Below are positions 21,906 through 30,007 of a stretch of DNA of 44,247 bases, one piece after another. The stretch's first letter is position 1; every line of letters starts with the position of its first letter. Under the pieces are notes generated by a model. The model made no database searches, was not told the origin of the DNA, and saw only the letters and a list, made by a program, of their open reading frames with translations. Source of the DNA: a bacterium. Lineage in GTDB: Bacteria > Vulcanimicrobiota > Xenobia > Xenobiales > JADMJV01. A program made the position numbers and the translations under genes. The stretch is taken from the NCBI GenBank assembly GCA_018780265.1, contig JADMJV010000113.1, positions 1-44,247 on the forward strand, read 5' to 3'.

Positions 21906-23606
21906 TCAGGGGGCTGTGGGAAGGCTCTCATGATTGCCCGTGTCAAAACTGGTCACCAGGATTTTGTAGGCGAGGTCGGGCAAAGCCACCTCGAAATTGG
22001 CCTGCGGGCCCACCTGATAGGGCAAAGCCAGGGGAGCACCCGGGCGAGTGACGTAAATTCTGTAACCGGCCAGGTCGCTGGCCTCAACCTCGGTCCAACT
22101 CACGGTGAGGAATCCACCGTGATAGCGGGCTCGCACCCGGGCCGGGCGGGGGGGCGGGGTGACGTCGTGAGTACGAGCCGGCCTGGCCACCTCGGGCGGC
22201 CCCCCCGGCCGCGACAACGATATCCAGTAAAGCTGGTCCAACTTCAGGCCCTGGGCTAGCAGCGGGCTGGGGCCGCTGACTGGCACAGGGCGAATCTGCC
22301 CGGGCTCAGCTCCCAGCCAGAGTTGGGCCGGCTCCCCACCTTCCCAACGGACCTGCAGCGAATGTTCCAGCTCCAGAACAATCCATTCTGTATCGAAGGC
22401 CGGGGCGGCGGGGGGCACGGCCACCTCGACGCTGGCTGAGATCCGGCCCTGTTGATCGACGCGGCGCAGGCGCAGGCTTTGAGCGGCTCCCACTGCCCAG
22501 GGGCCGCGCAGATGAGGCAGGGGCACCTCGACCCCAGCAGCCGTGACCGCCAGGGCCTCGCAGTCGCCCGCAACGGTCACCTCGACAAGCCCCTCCGGGG
22601 TGCGCCGGGCCGACAGGGATTGGGGAGCCTCCAGCCCTTGAGGCGGGCAGGGTGGGAGATTGTCGAGGCGGTTTAAGAATGGATGCGACCAGAAGGCCGG
22701 GCCAAATTCACGCCGGCGGGCCAGCAGGGGCCCGCGATCGGGCTGCTCGGGGTCGAGGTAGTCAAGAAACAGTTTACACAGCGAAGGATGAGGCTGCAAA
22801 ACCTTCGACAGGAGTCGCTGATTTTCGGCCCAATAAGGGCTCAACGTAGCCCGTCCCCAGGACCAGTTCCACTGAGTAAACCAGCTCTCCAGTACCACCC
22901 CATCCAGGCAGGCCAGGCTGCGCTCAGGAAATTTCTGCACCAGATCAACGCCGCGATTGCTGACCAGATAGAGCCTGGGAAAGCGCTGCCGAAGCTGCTC
23001 GATCAGGCCCATCATGTCGGCCCGCAAAGCCGGGCGCACATCGACCGTGTCCAGGAAAAACCCATCCACACCGCGCTCGGCCAGACGGTCTGCCCGGGCC
23101 AGTACCATGGTGCGCCACTCCGGGTCGCCCGGATGGACATAGTAACTGCCCCAGGCTCCGTTGCGGTCGGGAATACCGTCATGGCCGGGGCTGACTACGG
23201 GCAATCCGTCCAGGTCGCGGGCTGGAAACCCCTTCTCCAGGCGATAGCTCACCTCGTCCAGATAGCGCGGTGCCATGGGGACAGGTCCGACCGGCGGATC
23301 TTCGTCTTCGCCCAGCGACAGATAGGCCAACAGGATATGATTCTGGCCGTTGGCCCCATTGCGCAGACGCTCGACCAGATCTCGGTTGAATCCCTCCAAT
23401 TTCCTGCCTGGGTGAGCAATGATCAGGTCGTAGCCCCAGGCCTTGGCGATCTTGGCGTGATCCCAACGTCCGTAGTAGACCACAAAACTTTTGGGTGGCC
23501 AACGCGGGTTGGGCTTACCCGGCCCCTGGCGCACGGGCCGGGGCAGCAGCAGGGCCACTCCCCAAATTGCCAGCAATGCGGCCCAGAAGGGGCGACTGCG
23601 CCACAC
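21906..23606 (-). CDS. GH114/TM1410-like glycosidase with C-terminal beta domains
   Basis: 566 residues. A hydrophobic N-terminal segment (about 6-22) suggests export or membrane anchoring. Residues about 40-330 match the TM1410/GH114 (endo-alpha-1,4-polygalactosaminidase) TIM barrel: FVVYYGRWDHAKIAKAWGYDLIIAHPG, LLAYLSLGEDE, WRTMVLARADRLAERGVDGFFLDTVD, LYLVSNRG and VVLESWFTQW. Acidic residues in LGEDE and FLDTVD fit the active-site positions. The rest (about 340-566) forms beta-rich modules ending in an Fn3-like DVTPPPRPARVRARYHGGFLTVSWTEVEASDLAGYRIYVT. It starts with GTG three bases after the dehydrogenase stop. Likely a role in exopolysaccharide breakdown. Confidence 0.85.
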   Translation of the reverse strand: MWRSRPFWAALLAIWGVALLLPRPVRQGPGKPNPRWPPKSFVVYYGRWDHAKIAKAWGYDLIIAHPGRKLEGFNRDLVERLRNGANGQNHILLAYLSLGEDEDPPVGPVPMAPRYLDEVSYRLEKGFPARDLDGLPVVSPGHDGIPDRNGAWGSYYVHPGDPEWRTMVLARADRLAERGVDGFFLDTVDVRPALRADMMGLIEQLRQRFPRLYLVSNRGVDLVQKFPERSLACLDGVVLESWFTQWNWSWGRATLSPYWAENQRLLSKVLQPHPSLCKLFLDYLDPEQPDRGPLLARRREFGPAFWSHPFLNRLDNLPPCPPQGLEAPQSLSARRTPEGLVEVTVAGDCEALAVTAAGVEVPLPHLRGPWAVGAAQSLRLRRVDQQGRISASVEVAVPPAAPAFDTEWIVLELEHSLQVRWEGGEPAQLWLGAEPGQIRPVPVSGPSPLLAQGLKLDQLYWISLSRPGGPPEVARPARTHDVTPPPRPARVRARYHGGFLTVSWTEVEASDLAGYRIYVTRPGAPLALPYQVGPQANFEVALPDLAYKILVTSFDTGNHESLPTAP

Positions 23607-23609
23607 GAT

Positions 23610-24851
23610 CTAGAGCGACATCTCGATCACACGTCGCTGCAGTCGAGCCTGCTCGGCCGCAAAACACAGGGCATGACCACGAAAAGCCTCCTCGGCCAGG
23701 GGGCGAGCCAGGGCTTCTTGACGGTTCTCCAGACAGCCGTGAAAAAAATCCATCAGGCCATCGTCTCCACCGCCGTGACCGTGGGTGGGCACGTGAGAAA
23801 AGTCCCACATCTGCTCCTCGTCCGACTCAAAAGACCGGAAACGCAGGCGCTGACCGTCGCCCAGCAACTGCCCCTTGCTGCCCAGCAACTCGGTTTCGCG
23901 CCAACGATCGGCGGCAAAGGCGGTCATGGTGAAAGTGGCGCTCACCCCTGAGGCAAACTCGAGGGCCACCACCTGGTGGTCGACCACGTCGTTGTCACAG
24001 GCGTACACACAGCGACCATAGGGGCCCTCACGCAGGGCCTTGGTGACGCCTTCGGCACTGGTGTCAGCCGTGAGCACATCCAGCGGCCAGCCCAGCTGAC
24101 CTTTCTGCTGAAAACCCATGTAAAATCGCTTGGCCGAATAGGCGCAGCCCTGATCGGCCAGGGGGCAGTCCAGGCAACGATCGGTGGCCTGGGCCGGTCG
24201 ATGGGCGGCGCGAAAGTGGGAGAGCGAACCAAAACTGGCCACGGCTACCGGGTCCTCCCCCACCAGATGGCAGATCATGTCGAGATCATGGCACGACTTT
24301 GCCAAAATCATGGGGGCGGATTGGCGCGAATTGCGCCAGTTGCCACGCACAAACGAGTGGGCCTGATGCCAGTAGAGCACCGGCTCAAAATGACGAACCG
24401 TAGCCAGTTGGCCCAGCAACCGCTGCTCGACCAGGCTCTTCAACTGACGAAAGTAAGGTGTGTAGCGCAGTACGTGAGCCACCACCAGCAACCTCTCATG
24501 GCGGCGGCTGGCCTGTTGCAGTTGGCGGCACTCGTCCAGGGTGGTGGCCATCGGCTTTTCCAGCAAGACATCATAACCGTGTTCCAGCAAGGCCAGCGCA
24601 GGTTCCACATGGTCTTTGTCCTGGGTAGCTACCACCACCGCCTCGGCCAGCGGGGGTTGGCTCAACAAGGGTCGCCAGTCTTCCCAGCACCGGTCAGACC
24701 CCAGTCCGTGTCGGCGGGCCGTCTCCTGCCGATAATAGAGGCGTGGCTCGGCCACGCCCACGACCGCAAACTGTTGGGGGTGTCGTGCCGCATAGTCGGC
24801 ATAGACCCCCATCCCCCGACTTCCAGCTCCCACAATAATCAGGCGTTTCAT
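23610..24851 (-). CDS. Gfo/Idh/MocA-family dehydrogenase
   Basis: 413 residues from the ATG at 24851; codons upstream lack family similarity. The Rossmann motif RLIIVGAGSRGMGVYADYA is at the N-terminus, with the conserved LLEKPMATT. HDLDMICHLVGEDPVAVASFGSL follows. CLDCPLADQGCAYSAKRFY is a Cys cluster typical of one Gfo subfamily that acts on modified sugars. Members oxidise sugar or inositol hydroxyls with NAD(P). First gene of the five-gene operon, three bases before the glycosidase. The sugar substrate is unknown. Confidence 0.92.
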   Translation of the reverse strand: MKRLIIVGAGSRGMGVYADYAARHPQQFAVVGVAEPRLYYRQETARRHGLGSDRCWEDWRPLLSQPPLAEAVVVATQDKDHVEPALALLEHGYDVLLEKPMATTLDECRQLQQASRRHERLLVVAHVLRYTPYFRQLKSLVEQRLLGQLATVRHFEPVLYWHQAHSFVRGNWRNSRQSAPMILAKSCHDLDMICHLVGEDPVAVASFGSLSHFRAAHRPAQATDRCLDCPLADQGCAYSAKRFYMGFQQKGQLGWPLDVLTADTSAEGVTKALREGPYGRCVYACDNDVVDHQVVALEFASGVSATFTMTAFAADRWRETELLGSKGQLLGDGQRLRFRSFESDEEQMWDFSHVPTHGHGGGDDGLMDFFHGCLENRQEALARPLAEEAFRGHALCFAAEQARLQRRVIEMSL

Positions 24852-24966
24852 GGCCCCCGGGTTCTTGGCCGGGTTAAAGATCCCCGCCAAAGGAGAGGCA
24901 TACCCCATGGTAAGTTTACAAGTTGGACCCGCGTACACGACCTGGCCGTTCTAAACTGGATTCACG

Positions 24967-26418
24967 ATGAAAGTCAGCAGTCCACAACCGACCTGCGCGG
25001 CTGGCGAACTTCTGGTCAAGCTCAGACCGGGTCTGGACCGGGCTGGCATGGACAATTTTGTATCAGACCATGGACTGGAACTGTTAGAGCGTATTGAGAT
25101 GCCGGCAGCCATGCGGACCACTTTTCAAGGCGACCTGGTGCGCCTGTCGGTGCCCAATACCGAGAAAGAGGCCATGGAAAGTCTCAGCCGTGACCCGCGG
25201 GTCTGCTACGCCGAGCCCAACCACCTGATTTATGCCGAACCTCAGCATCAGGCCGTCCCACTGCAATCCGCCTCATTGCCGGCCTTTTCGTTGCCCAGAC
25301 TGGCTGGCGGATCCTCCAGTTTGGCCATCCGCCCGGCCCAACGAGAGATTTTGCTGGGAGTGGGGGGAGTGACCTTGCTGGGCTTGGGCGGGGCAGTGGT
25401 TGGCTCGGCCCTGGCCCGATACGCAGGTGGCCTTTCATTGGCCCTGGCGGGTGGCCTGGCCGGCTGGATTCTGGGTCGTCACTTAGCCAATCAAGAAGAA
25501 TGGCCCGATCGCCCCCAGCCGCGCGCTTTGCCCGCCAATCTCGACCGTCGCCAGTGGGCCCTGGACAACCAGGGGCAGGAATGGGGCAAACCTGACGCCG
25601 ACCTCGACGCACCCGAAGCCTGGGCCATGACCACCGGCAGTCGGGAGCCGATTATCGCTGTGATGGATACCGGCATTGACACCAATCACCCGGCTTTGGC
25701 CGGCAATCTCTGGAGCAATCCCGAAGATGGCACCCACGGCTACAACGCCATCGACGGTAGCCACGATCCTATGGACCGTGATTCTCACGGAACTCATTGC
25801 AGCGGAATTATCGCCGCCAACGGCAGCCAGGGGGTCTACGGCGTAAGTCCCCAAGCCAGGCTGATGGGGGTGAAGTTCATGAACGCCAAGGGCAAGATGT
25901 CGGACGCCATCAAAGGTCTGGCCTTCGCCGCCCACCACGGTGCCCGCGTCACCTCTCATTCCTGGACTTGCCAGGGTTTCAATCAATCCTTCCGGGACGC
26001 CCTGGCCGCCTCACCGGCGCTGCACATCCTGGCCGCTGGCAACGAAGGCCAGAGTCTGGACGAAATCAACGTCTACCCCGCCAATTACGACCTGCCCAAC
26101 ACTTTGCGGGTAGGTGCCAGCGATCGGCAGAACCGGCTCTATCGCTACAGCAATTTCAGCCGCCACCATGTGGACACAGTGGCCCCCGGCCAGGATATCT
26201 ACTCCTGCGTTCCCGGGGGGGGCTATCGCTCTCAGTCAGGCACTTCGATGGCGGCGCCCATGGTCACCGGGGTGGCCAACCTGGTGCTCGCCCGCCACCC
26301 CGACATCAGCAACAAAGAGTTAAAAGCCCGCCTGATGCGAGTCACTCGGGTCCCCTCGCTGTGCTGGAAAGTGGCCAGTGGCGGCGTCCTCAATGCCGCT
26401 CGCGCCGTCAAGGATTAG
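24967..26418 (+). CDS. S8 subtilisin-like protease with internal membrane hairpin
   Basis: 483 residues. Residues about 10-90 form an inhibitor I9/fervidolysin-type propeptide (ELLVKLRPGL, then RDPRVCYAEPNHL). No N-terminal signal peptide is visible. Residues about 127-172 are Gly/Ala-rich and hydrophobic, readable as two membrane helices or a glycine-zipper hairpin. The catalytic S8 domain covers about 205-483 with Asp234 (AVMDTGID), His274 (DSHGTHCSG), the oxyanion Asn359 (AAGNE) and Ser427 (SGTSMAAP); the triad is complete. A hairpin leaves propeptide and protease on the same membrane side. The next gene, a KirBac channel, begins two bases after the stop. Confidence 0.92.
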   Translation: MKVSSPQPTCAAGELLVKLRPGLDRAGMDNFVSDHGLELLERIEMPAAMRTTFQGDLVRLSVPNTEKEAMESLSRDPRVCYAEPNHLIYAEPQHQAVPLQSASLPAFSLPRLAGGSSSLAIRPAQREILLGVGGVTLLGLGGAVVGSALARYAGGLSLALAGGLAGWILGRHLANQEEWPDRPQPRALPANLDRRQWALDNQGQEWGKPDADLDAPEAWAMTTGSREPIIAVMDTGIDTNHPALAGNLWSNPEDGTHGYNAIDGSHDPMDRDSHGTHCSGIIAANGSQGVYGVSPQARLMGVKFMNAKGKMSDAIKGLAFAAHHGARVTSHSWTCQGFNQSFRDALAASPALHILAAGNEGQSLDEINVYPANYDLPNTLRVGASDRQNRLYRYSNFSRHHVDTVAPGQDIYSCVPGGGYRSQSGTSMAAPMVTGVANLVLARHPDISNKELKARLMRVTRVPSLCWKVASGGVLNAARAVKD

Positions 26419-26419
26419 G

Positions 26420-27304
26420 GTGACGGACATTCAGGCTCTCGACCGGCAGGGAAGATTTCAGATTGAGCGGCTGGGCCTGCCCTCTGACCCGGCCGCCGAC
26501 GTATATCACCATTTGATGGCCATCAGTTGGCCCCGCTTCATAGCCTTGTTGATCTCAACCTATTTTGCCATCAATCTGGTTTTCGGCACACTCTACTGGC
26601 TGGTAGACGGAAGCATCAAAGGCGCCCGGCCAGGCTCATACATGGATGCCTTCTTCTTCAGTGTGCAGACCCTGGCTACCATCGGGTACGGCGAGCTGTC
26701 GCCAGGCAGTACCTATGGACATTGGGTGGTGTCCCTCGAGGCCTGCGCTGGAACGCTGGGTTTTGCCTTAATCGCGGGGCTGGCCTTCGCCAAGTTCTCG
26801 GTGCCCAGCGCGCGCATACTCTTCAGTCGAATCATGATCGTGCGCGAGCAAGCGGGACTACAGTTGCTCGAATTTCGTCTGGCCAACGCCAGGCCCAATC
26901 AGCTGGTGGACGTCAAGGTGAAAGCGACTTTGGCCCGCAACGAAATGACCAGCAAGGGGGAAGTCCACCGCCGACTGCAGCCCCTGGTCCTGTTGGTGAG
27001 TGAGACCCCGCTGTTTGCTTTAAGCTTCGTGGTGACTCACGTCATGGACGAGCACAGTCCTTTGAACCTGCTTTCGTCCGACCCGCTGGATGAATGCAAC
27101 TGCGAAATCATTGTCACTCTCACCGGCATTGATGACGCTCTGGGTCAGGCCGTATACGCCCGAACTGTCTATACGCGAGCCGACATCCGCTGGCAGCACC
27201 GCTTCGTGAGCACCCTCACCATGGGAGACAGGGGGCGACTGCAGCTAGACTTGCGCAACTTTCACGATGCCGTCCCCGACAAGGCTCAGGGGCTGGACAC
27301 CTGA
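26420..27304 (+). CDS. KirBac-type inward-rectifier potassium channel
   Basis: 294 residues from GTG 26420, with AAGGA five bases upstream, one base after the protease stop. Two membrane helices (about 37-62 and 104-126) flank a pore helix and the selectivity filter TIGYG (residues 87-91) in SVQTLATIGYGELSPG. The C-terminal half (about 130-290) is the immunoglobulin-like cytoplasmic domain of Kir channels (SRIMIVREQAGLQLLEFRLANARPNQLVDVKV, PLFALSFVVTHVMDEHSPL). It conducts potassium across the inner membrane. The filter and domain order are intact. The last 19 bases overlap the opposing DUF3060-like gene. Confidence 0.95.
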   Translation: MTDIQALDRQGRFQIERLGLPSDPAADVYHHLMAISWPRFIALLISTYFAINLVFGTLYWLVDGSIKGARPGSYMDAFFFSVQTLATIGYGELSPGSTYGHWVVSLEACAGTLGFALIAGLAFAKFSVPSARILFSRIMIVREQAGLQLLEFRLANARPNQLVDVKVKATLARNEMTSKGEVHRRLQPLVLLVSETPLFALSFVVTHVMDEHSPLNLLSSDPLDECNCEIIVTLTGIDDALGQAVYARTVYTRADIRWQHRFVSTLTMGDRGRLQLDLRNFHDAVPDKAQGLDT

Positions 27305-27729
27305 AACTCATTGTCCCAGCCGGTGCGTTCCACCTTGGGCTGGCTCAGACCAGGACGCTTAATCCAACGCGTATGGTTGTTGCTGCCGCCATACTGAATG
27401 AGCTTGCAAGGGCCATCCAGAGTAATCTTGTTGTCGCATCCTCGGACGTCCAACTGGTGCAATGGCCCCACCACTTGAAGCGTGTTGCTGCTGCCGGTAA
27501 TCACGATTCCGTTGAGGACTGCTTTGACCACGACCCGGTTGTCTGATCCATCCAGTGTCAGGATATCGCCCTGGCCCAGGATCGTGACCGTGGTGTCTAC
27601 GGCCTCGAGCTTGACGACATCTTTCCCCTTGATGGTGACGGTGCGAGTGACGCTGCTGCCCTCGACAAGTATGGTATCCGACCAGGCAGACACCCAGAGA
27701 ATCAGTACCCAAAAAATTGTCTTACCCAT
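27286..27729 (-). CDS. secreted DUF3060-like beta-repeat protein
   Basis: 147 residues from the ATG at 27729, which begins a clear signal peptide (GKTIFWVLILWVSAWS). The mature part is a repeated beta pattern typical of DUF3060: TVTILGQGDILTLDGSDNRVVVKAVLNGIVITGSSNTLQVVG, with GSDN, GSSN, GCDN and GSNN turns about 20 residues apart. This suggests a small parallel beta-helix outside the cytoplasm. No enzyme motif is present. Its 3' end overlaps the KirBac gene. Confidence 0.8.
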   Translation of the reverse strand: MGKTIFWVLILWVSAWSDTILVEGSSVTRTVTIKGKDVVKLEAVDTTVTILGQGDILTLDGSDNRVVVKAVLNGIVITGSSNTLQVVGPLHQLDVRGCDNKITLDGPCKLIQYGGSNNHTRWIKRPGLSQPKVERTGWDNEFQVSSP

Positions 27730-27799
27730 GGGCGGATTCTTGGACTCTGGCCCGACCGGCACCTGCCGAGAAGAAAAGGCCGGATTTGGGCCAGGGTAT

Positions 27800-28258
27800 C
27801 TAGCTCAGGAAAAAGCCGGCTGTAGCTCCCAACAGGATGCCTCCGGCAGCAAAGCCAGCGGCCGTCCCCAGGTGACTGGCCAGGGCCTGAGTGGCGCCCA
27901 GGTAACCGCCCGCAGCCGCACCAGCTACCAGCCCCACGGCTCCTCCGCCAAGGGCCAGAACGGCTCCATCGCCGCCCGACCGAGTGGACCCGGCCAGACT
28001 GCCCAGCGCCCAGGCGCCCACAATCCCGCCGGCCAGTGCGCCTCCCACCGCTCCCGCGGCGGCCAGGCCGGTGGCCCCCAACTGAGAGGCGACGTACAGT
28101 CCAACACCCACTCCGGCCAACCCTCCGATGGTTTTGCCGGTACGGGTGGCTATCGAAATCCGGTCGCGGGCGGGCTGAGGGTCTTCGGGTTTCTGCGGCT
28201 GAGACTTGGTCAGACGGTTGGAAGTCTGGGGCAGAGTGGGGAGAGATTGAATTCGCAT
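27800..28258 (-). CDS. glycine-zipper membrane protein
   Basis: 152 residues with a good AGGAG ribosome site. The first 45 residues are polar and rich in Gln, Pro, Arg and Lys. The rest is almost wholly Gly/Ala-rich with GxxxG spacing (GGLAGVGVGLYVASQLGATGLAAAGAVGGALAGGIVGAWALG and GGAVGLVAGAAAGGYLG). These glycine zippers pack helices in membranes, sometimes as pores. The same kind of region occurs inside the subtilase (about residues 127-172) and in the two proteins at 38574-39883. Function unknown. Confidence 0.75.
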   Translation of the reverse strand: MRIQSLPTLPQTSNRLTKSQPQKPEDPQPARDRISIATRTGKTIGGLAGVGVGLYVASQLGATGLAAAGAVGGALAGGIVGAWALGSLAGSTRSGGDGAVLALGGGAVGLVAGAAAGGYLGATQALASHLGTAAGFAAGGILLGATAGFFLS

Positions 28259-28577
28259 GGTCGACTCCTGTTTCTTTGCATCGTAGCCAGCCGGTCTTAA
28301 AAAGAACCGAATCGGAACTCCGTTGCAAGCGGGACCAGGACTACCAACTTATGGTCGCTCTTGGGAAAATCGGAAGGTCGGGCTGGACAAGGTCGCACTC
28401 GGACAACTTGACATCCACCGGTTCCGCCTACGGTTCCGCGAAAATGGAACAAGATCGCCCCGGTCATGACACATCTTGGTGGACGGTGAGGGGCCCGCCC
28501 GTCGCTGCGGGCTTTGACTCATGCAGGCTGCTCATCAGCCCCAAAGGACTCTTGGCCCGGGCTGGGAAGCCAGGCGA
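28259..28577. other. gene-free gap between divergent genes
   Basis: About 320 bases between the glycine-zipper gene (leftward) and the TerB-like gene (rightward). Open frames here have no family character. I see a direct repeat of CGGTTCCGC (28419-28427 and 28431-28439) and a lone TTGACA at 28408-28413 without a convincing -10. No tRNA or convincing hairpin is visible. Confidence 0.6.
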
Positions 28578-28946
28578 ATGGATAGTCCATTGAAGAAAAT
28601 TCTGGTCCAAACGCTGGCGGCCATGGCCTGGGCCGATGGAGACATCGACCTGCACCAGGAGAAGATCCTGCGCGAACTCTTTGAAGAAGAGAACTTGCCC
28701 GCTGAGTTGGTGTCCCGGTGGCTGGAATTTCCGGTGGCTTTTCCGTGTGTGGAAGAGTTAGCCGGATTACTGCCGGACAATTCCGACCGCCTGGACCTGG
28801 TCACTCAACTACTGCACATGGCCTTCACGGACCGAATTCTGCACCCGAAAGAAGCCAATTTGATGAGGATTTTGGGGGCAGAGTTCGGGGTCTGCGAACA
28901 GGTGCTGGAAGAACTCCAGCAATGTTCCGAGCCTGCATCGAGCTAG
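28578..28946 (+). CDS. TerB-like domain protein
   Basis: 122 residues, nearly all helical. LAAMAWADGDIDLHQEKILRELFEEENL carries the acidic ADGxID/E motif of TerB and the DjlA N-terminus, and a second pass (HMAFTDRILHPKEANLMRILGAEFG) repeats it. TerB-like domains bind metals and are linked to tellurite resistance and stress, but this stand-alone member has no other ter gene nearby. It is probably cytoplasmic. I start at the ATG where the domain begins. Confidence 0.78.
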   Translation: MDSPLKKILVQTLAAMAWADGDIDLHQEKILRELFEEENLPAELVSRWLEFPVAFPCVEELAGLLPDNSDRLDLVTQLLHMAFTDRILHPKEANLMRILGAEFGVCEQVLEELQQCSEPASS

Positions 28947-28990
28947 GAGGCGCAGGAAGTCGGCGAAGACCCCAGGAAATGCGGGCCCTC

Positions 28991-29989
28991 ATGCGATACA
29001 TTGTCAACCTCTCTTTGGCGCTGGTTTTGGCGTCGCCTGGCTGGGCTCAGGACCCGGCAAAACCCTCTCCCACTGCAACTTCTAATGCAGCCTCTAAGGT
29101 GAAGAACCCTCAAGATGCCCGCAAGGCCTATGAAGTGGGTACTCAGTTCCTGTTCAAGAAGCAGTTTAAAGACGCTCTGATTCGCTTTGATCAGGCGCTG
29201 GATGCCAATCCCGGCTTTGTGAAGGCGCACGCCTTGCGAGGAGTTTGCTACTTCGTGATGGACGACCCGCGTAAAGCCCTGGTCGATCTAGACACCGCAC
29301 TGGAACTGGACCCTGAGAACCCTCTATCGCAGTGGGCTCGAGGGCAGGTGTATTTTTTCCTGGGCGACTCCAAGCAGGCCATTAAAGATTACGACCGCCT
29401 GCTGAAGAACCAACCTGAGAACGCCCCGGCCTATTTTTTCCGGGCTGTAGCTCGATACCGACTCGGAGATGTCAAAGCAAGCATCACCGATGCCAGCAAT
29501 TCGATCGCCTACGCGCCCCAAAATGCCGACGCCTTCGCGCTGAGAGGGGCGGCCTATTTGCGCCAGGACCACAAAGACTCAGCCCTGGAAGACTTCCGCG
29601 CCGCTGCCGAGAAACAGCCGGACAATGCCCTTTACCAATCGCTTCTTTATATTGGAAGCGTGGCCGCCGGAAAGGCCAATATCGGGCCCCTGAGCAGCTA
29701 TGTAAAATCGACCACCAACCACAAGTGGCCCTATCCGGTCGCCCAATTACTGACGAGTTCGATCACTCCCGAGCAGTGCCTAAAACTGGCCAATTCTAGC
29801 TTCACGCGGAAAATTGACAAAGAAATGGCAACCCATCAAGCCAATTTCTTTACCGGCTGGCTCTACCGGGCCAAGGGTGACGAAGTCAACGCGAAAAAGC
29901 ACATTGACCTGGCTCTCAGCAACGAATTGAACCTCTTCATGGTGCAGGATCAGTTTGCCAGGCTTCGCCTGGAGAAATTTAAGGACTAG
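28991..29989 (+). CDS. secreted TPR-repeat protein
   Basis: 332 residues. The signal peptide MRYIVNLSLALVLASPGWA starts at ATG 28991; another ATG four codons earlier is possible but lies only one base after its AGGA. Residues about 40-210 are tetratricopeptide repeats (AYEVGTQFLFKKQFKDALIRFDQALDANPG; AHALRGVCYFVMDDPRKALVDLDTALELDPEN and two to three more). The C-terminal part (SITPEQCLKLANSSF, FFTGWLYRAKGDEVNAKKHIDLALSNELN) resembles NlpI/BTAD-like helices. It probably scaffolds envelope proteins. A likely lead-in to the gamma-glutamyltransferase gene, 18 bases downstream. Confidence 0.85.
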   Translation: MRYIVNLSLALVLASPGWAQDPAKPSPTATSNAASKVKNPQDARKAYEVGTQFLFKKQFKDALIRFDQALDANPGFVKAHALRGVCYFVMDDPRKALVDLDTALELDPENPLSQWARGQVYFFLGDSKQAIKDYDRLLKNQPENAPAYFFRAVARYRLGDVKASITDASNSIAYAPQNADAFALRGAAYLRQDHKDSALEDFRAAAEKQPDNALYQSLLYIGSVAAGKANIGPLSSYVKSTTNHKWPYPVAQLLTSSITPEQCLKLANSSFTRKIDKEMATHQANFFTGWLYRAKGDEVNAKKHIDLALSNELNLFMVQDQFARLRLEKFKD

Positions 29990-30007
29990 CCGAGAAGTAG
30001 CTGCATC

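Noticed and set aside
22683..23951. 422-codon plus-strand open frame opposite the GH114-like glycosidase
   Set aside because: Antisense to a gene with recognisable barrel motifs; spans the end of a second real gene.
24967..27304. Calling the subtilase/KirBac pair a defence system outright
   Set aside because: No other defence gene is nearby and both families have ordinary roles; it is offered only as a hypothesis.
28259..28577. A small RNA or tRNA in the gap
   Set aside because: No cloverleaf, TpsiC-like motif or terminator hairpin could be seen; a TTGACA has no matching -10 box.
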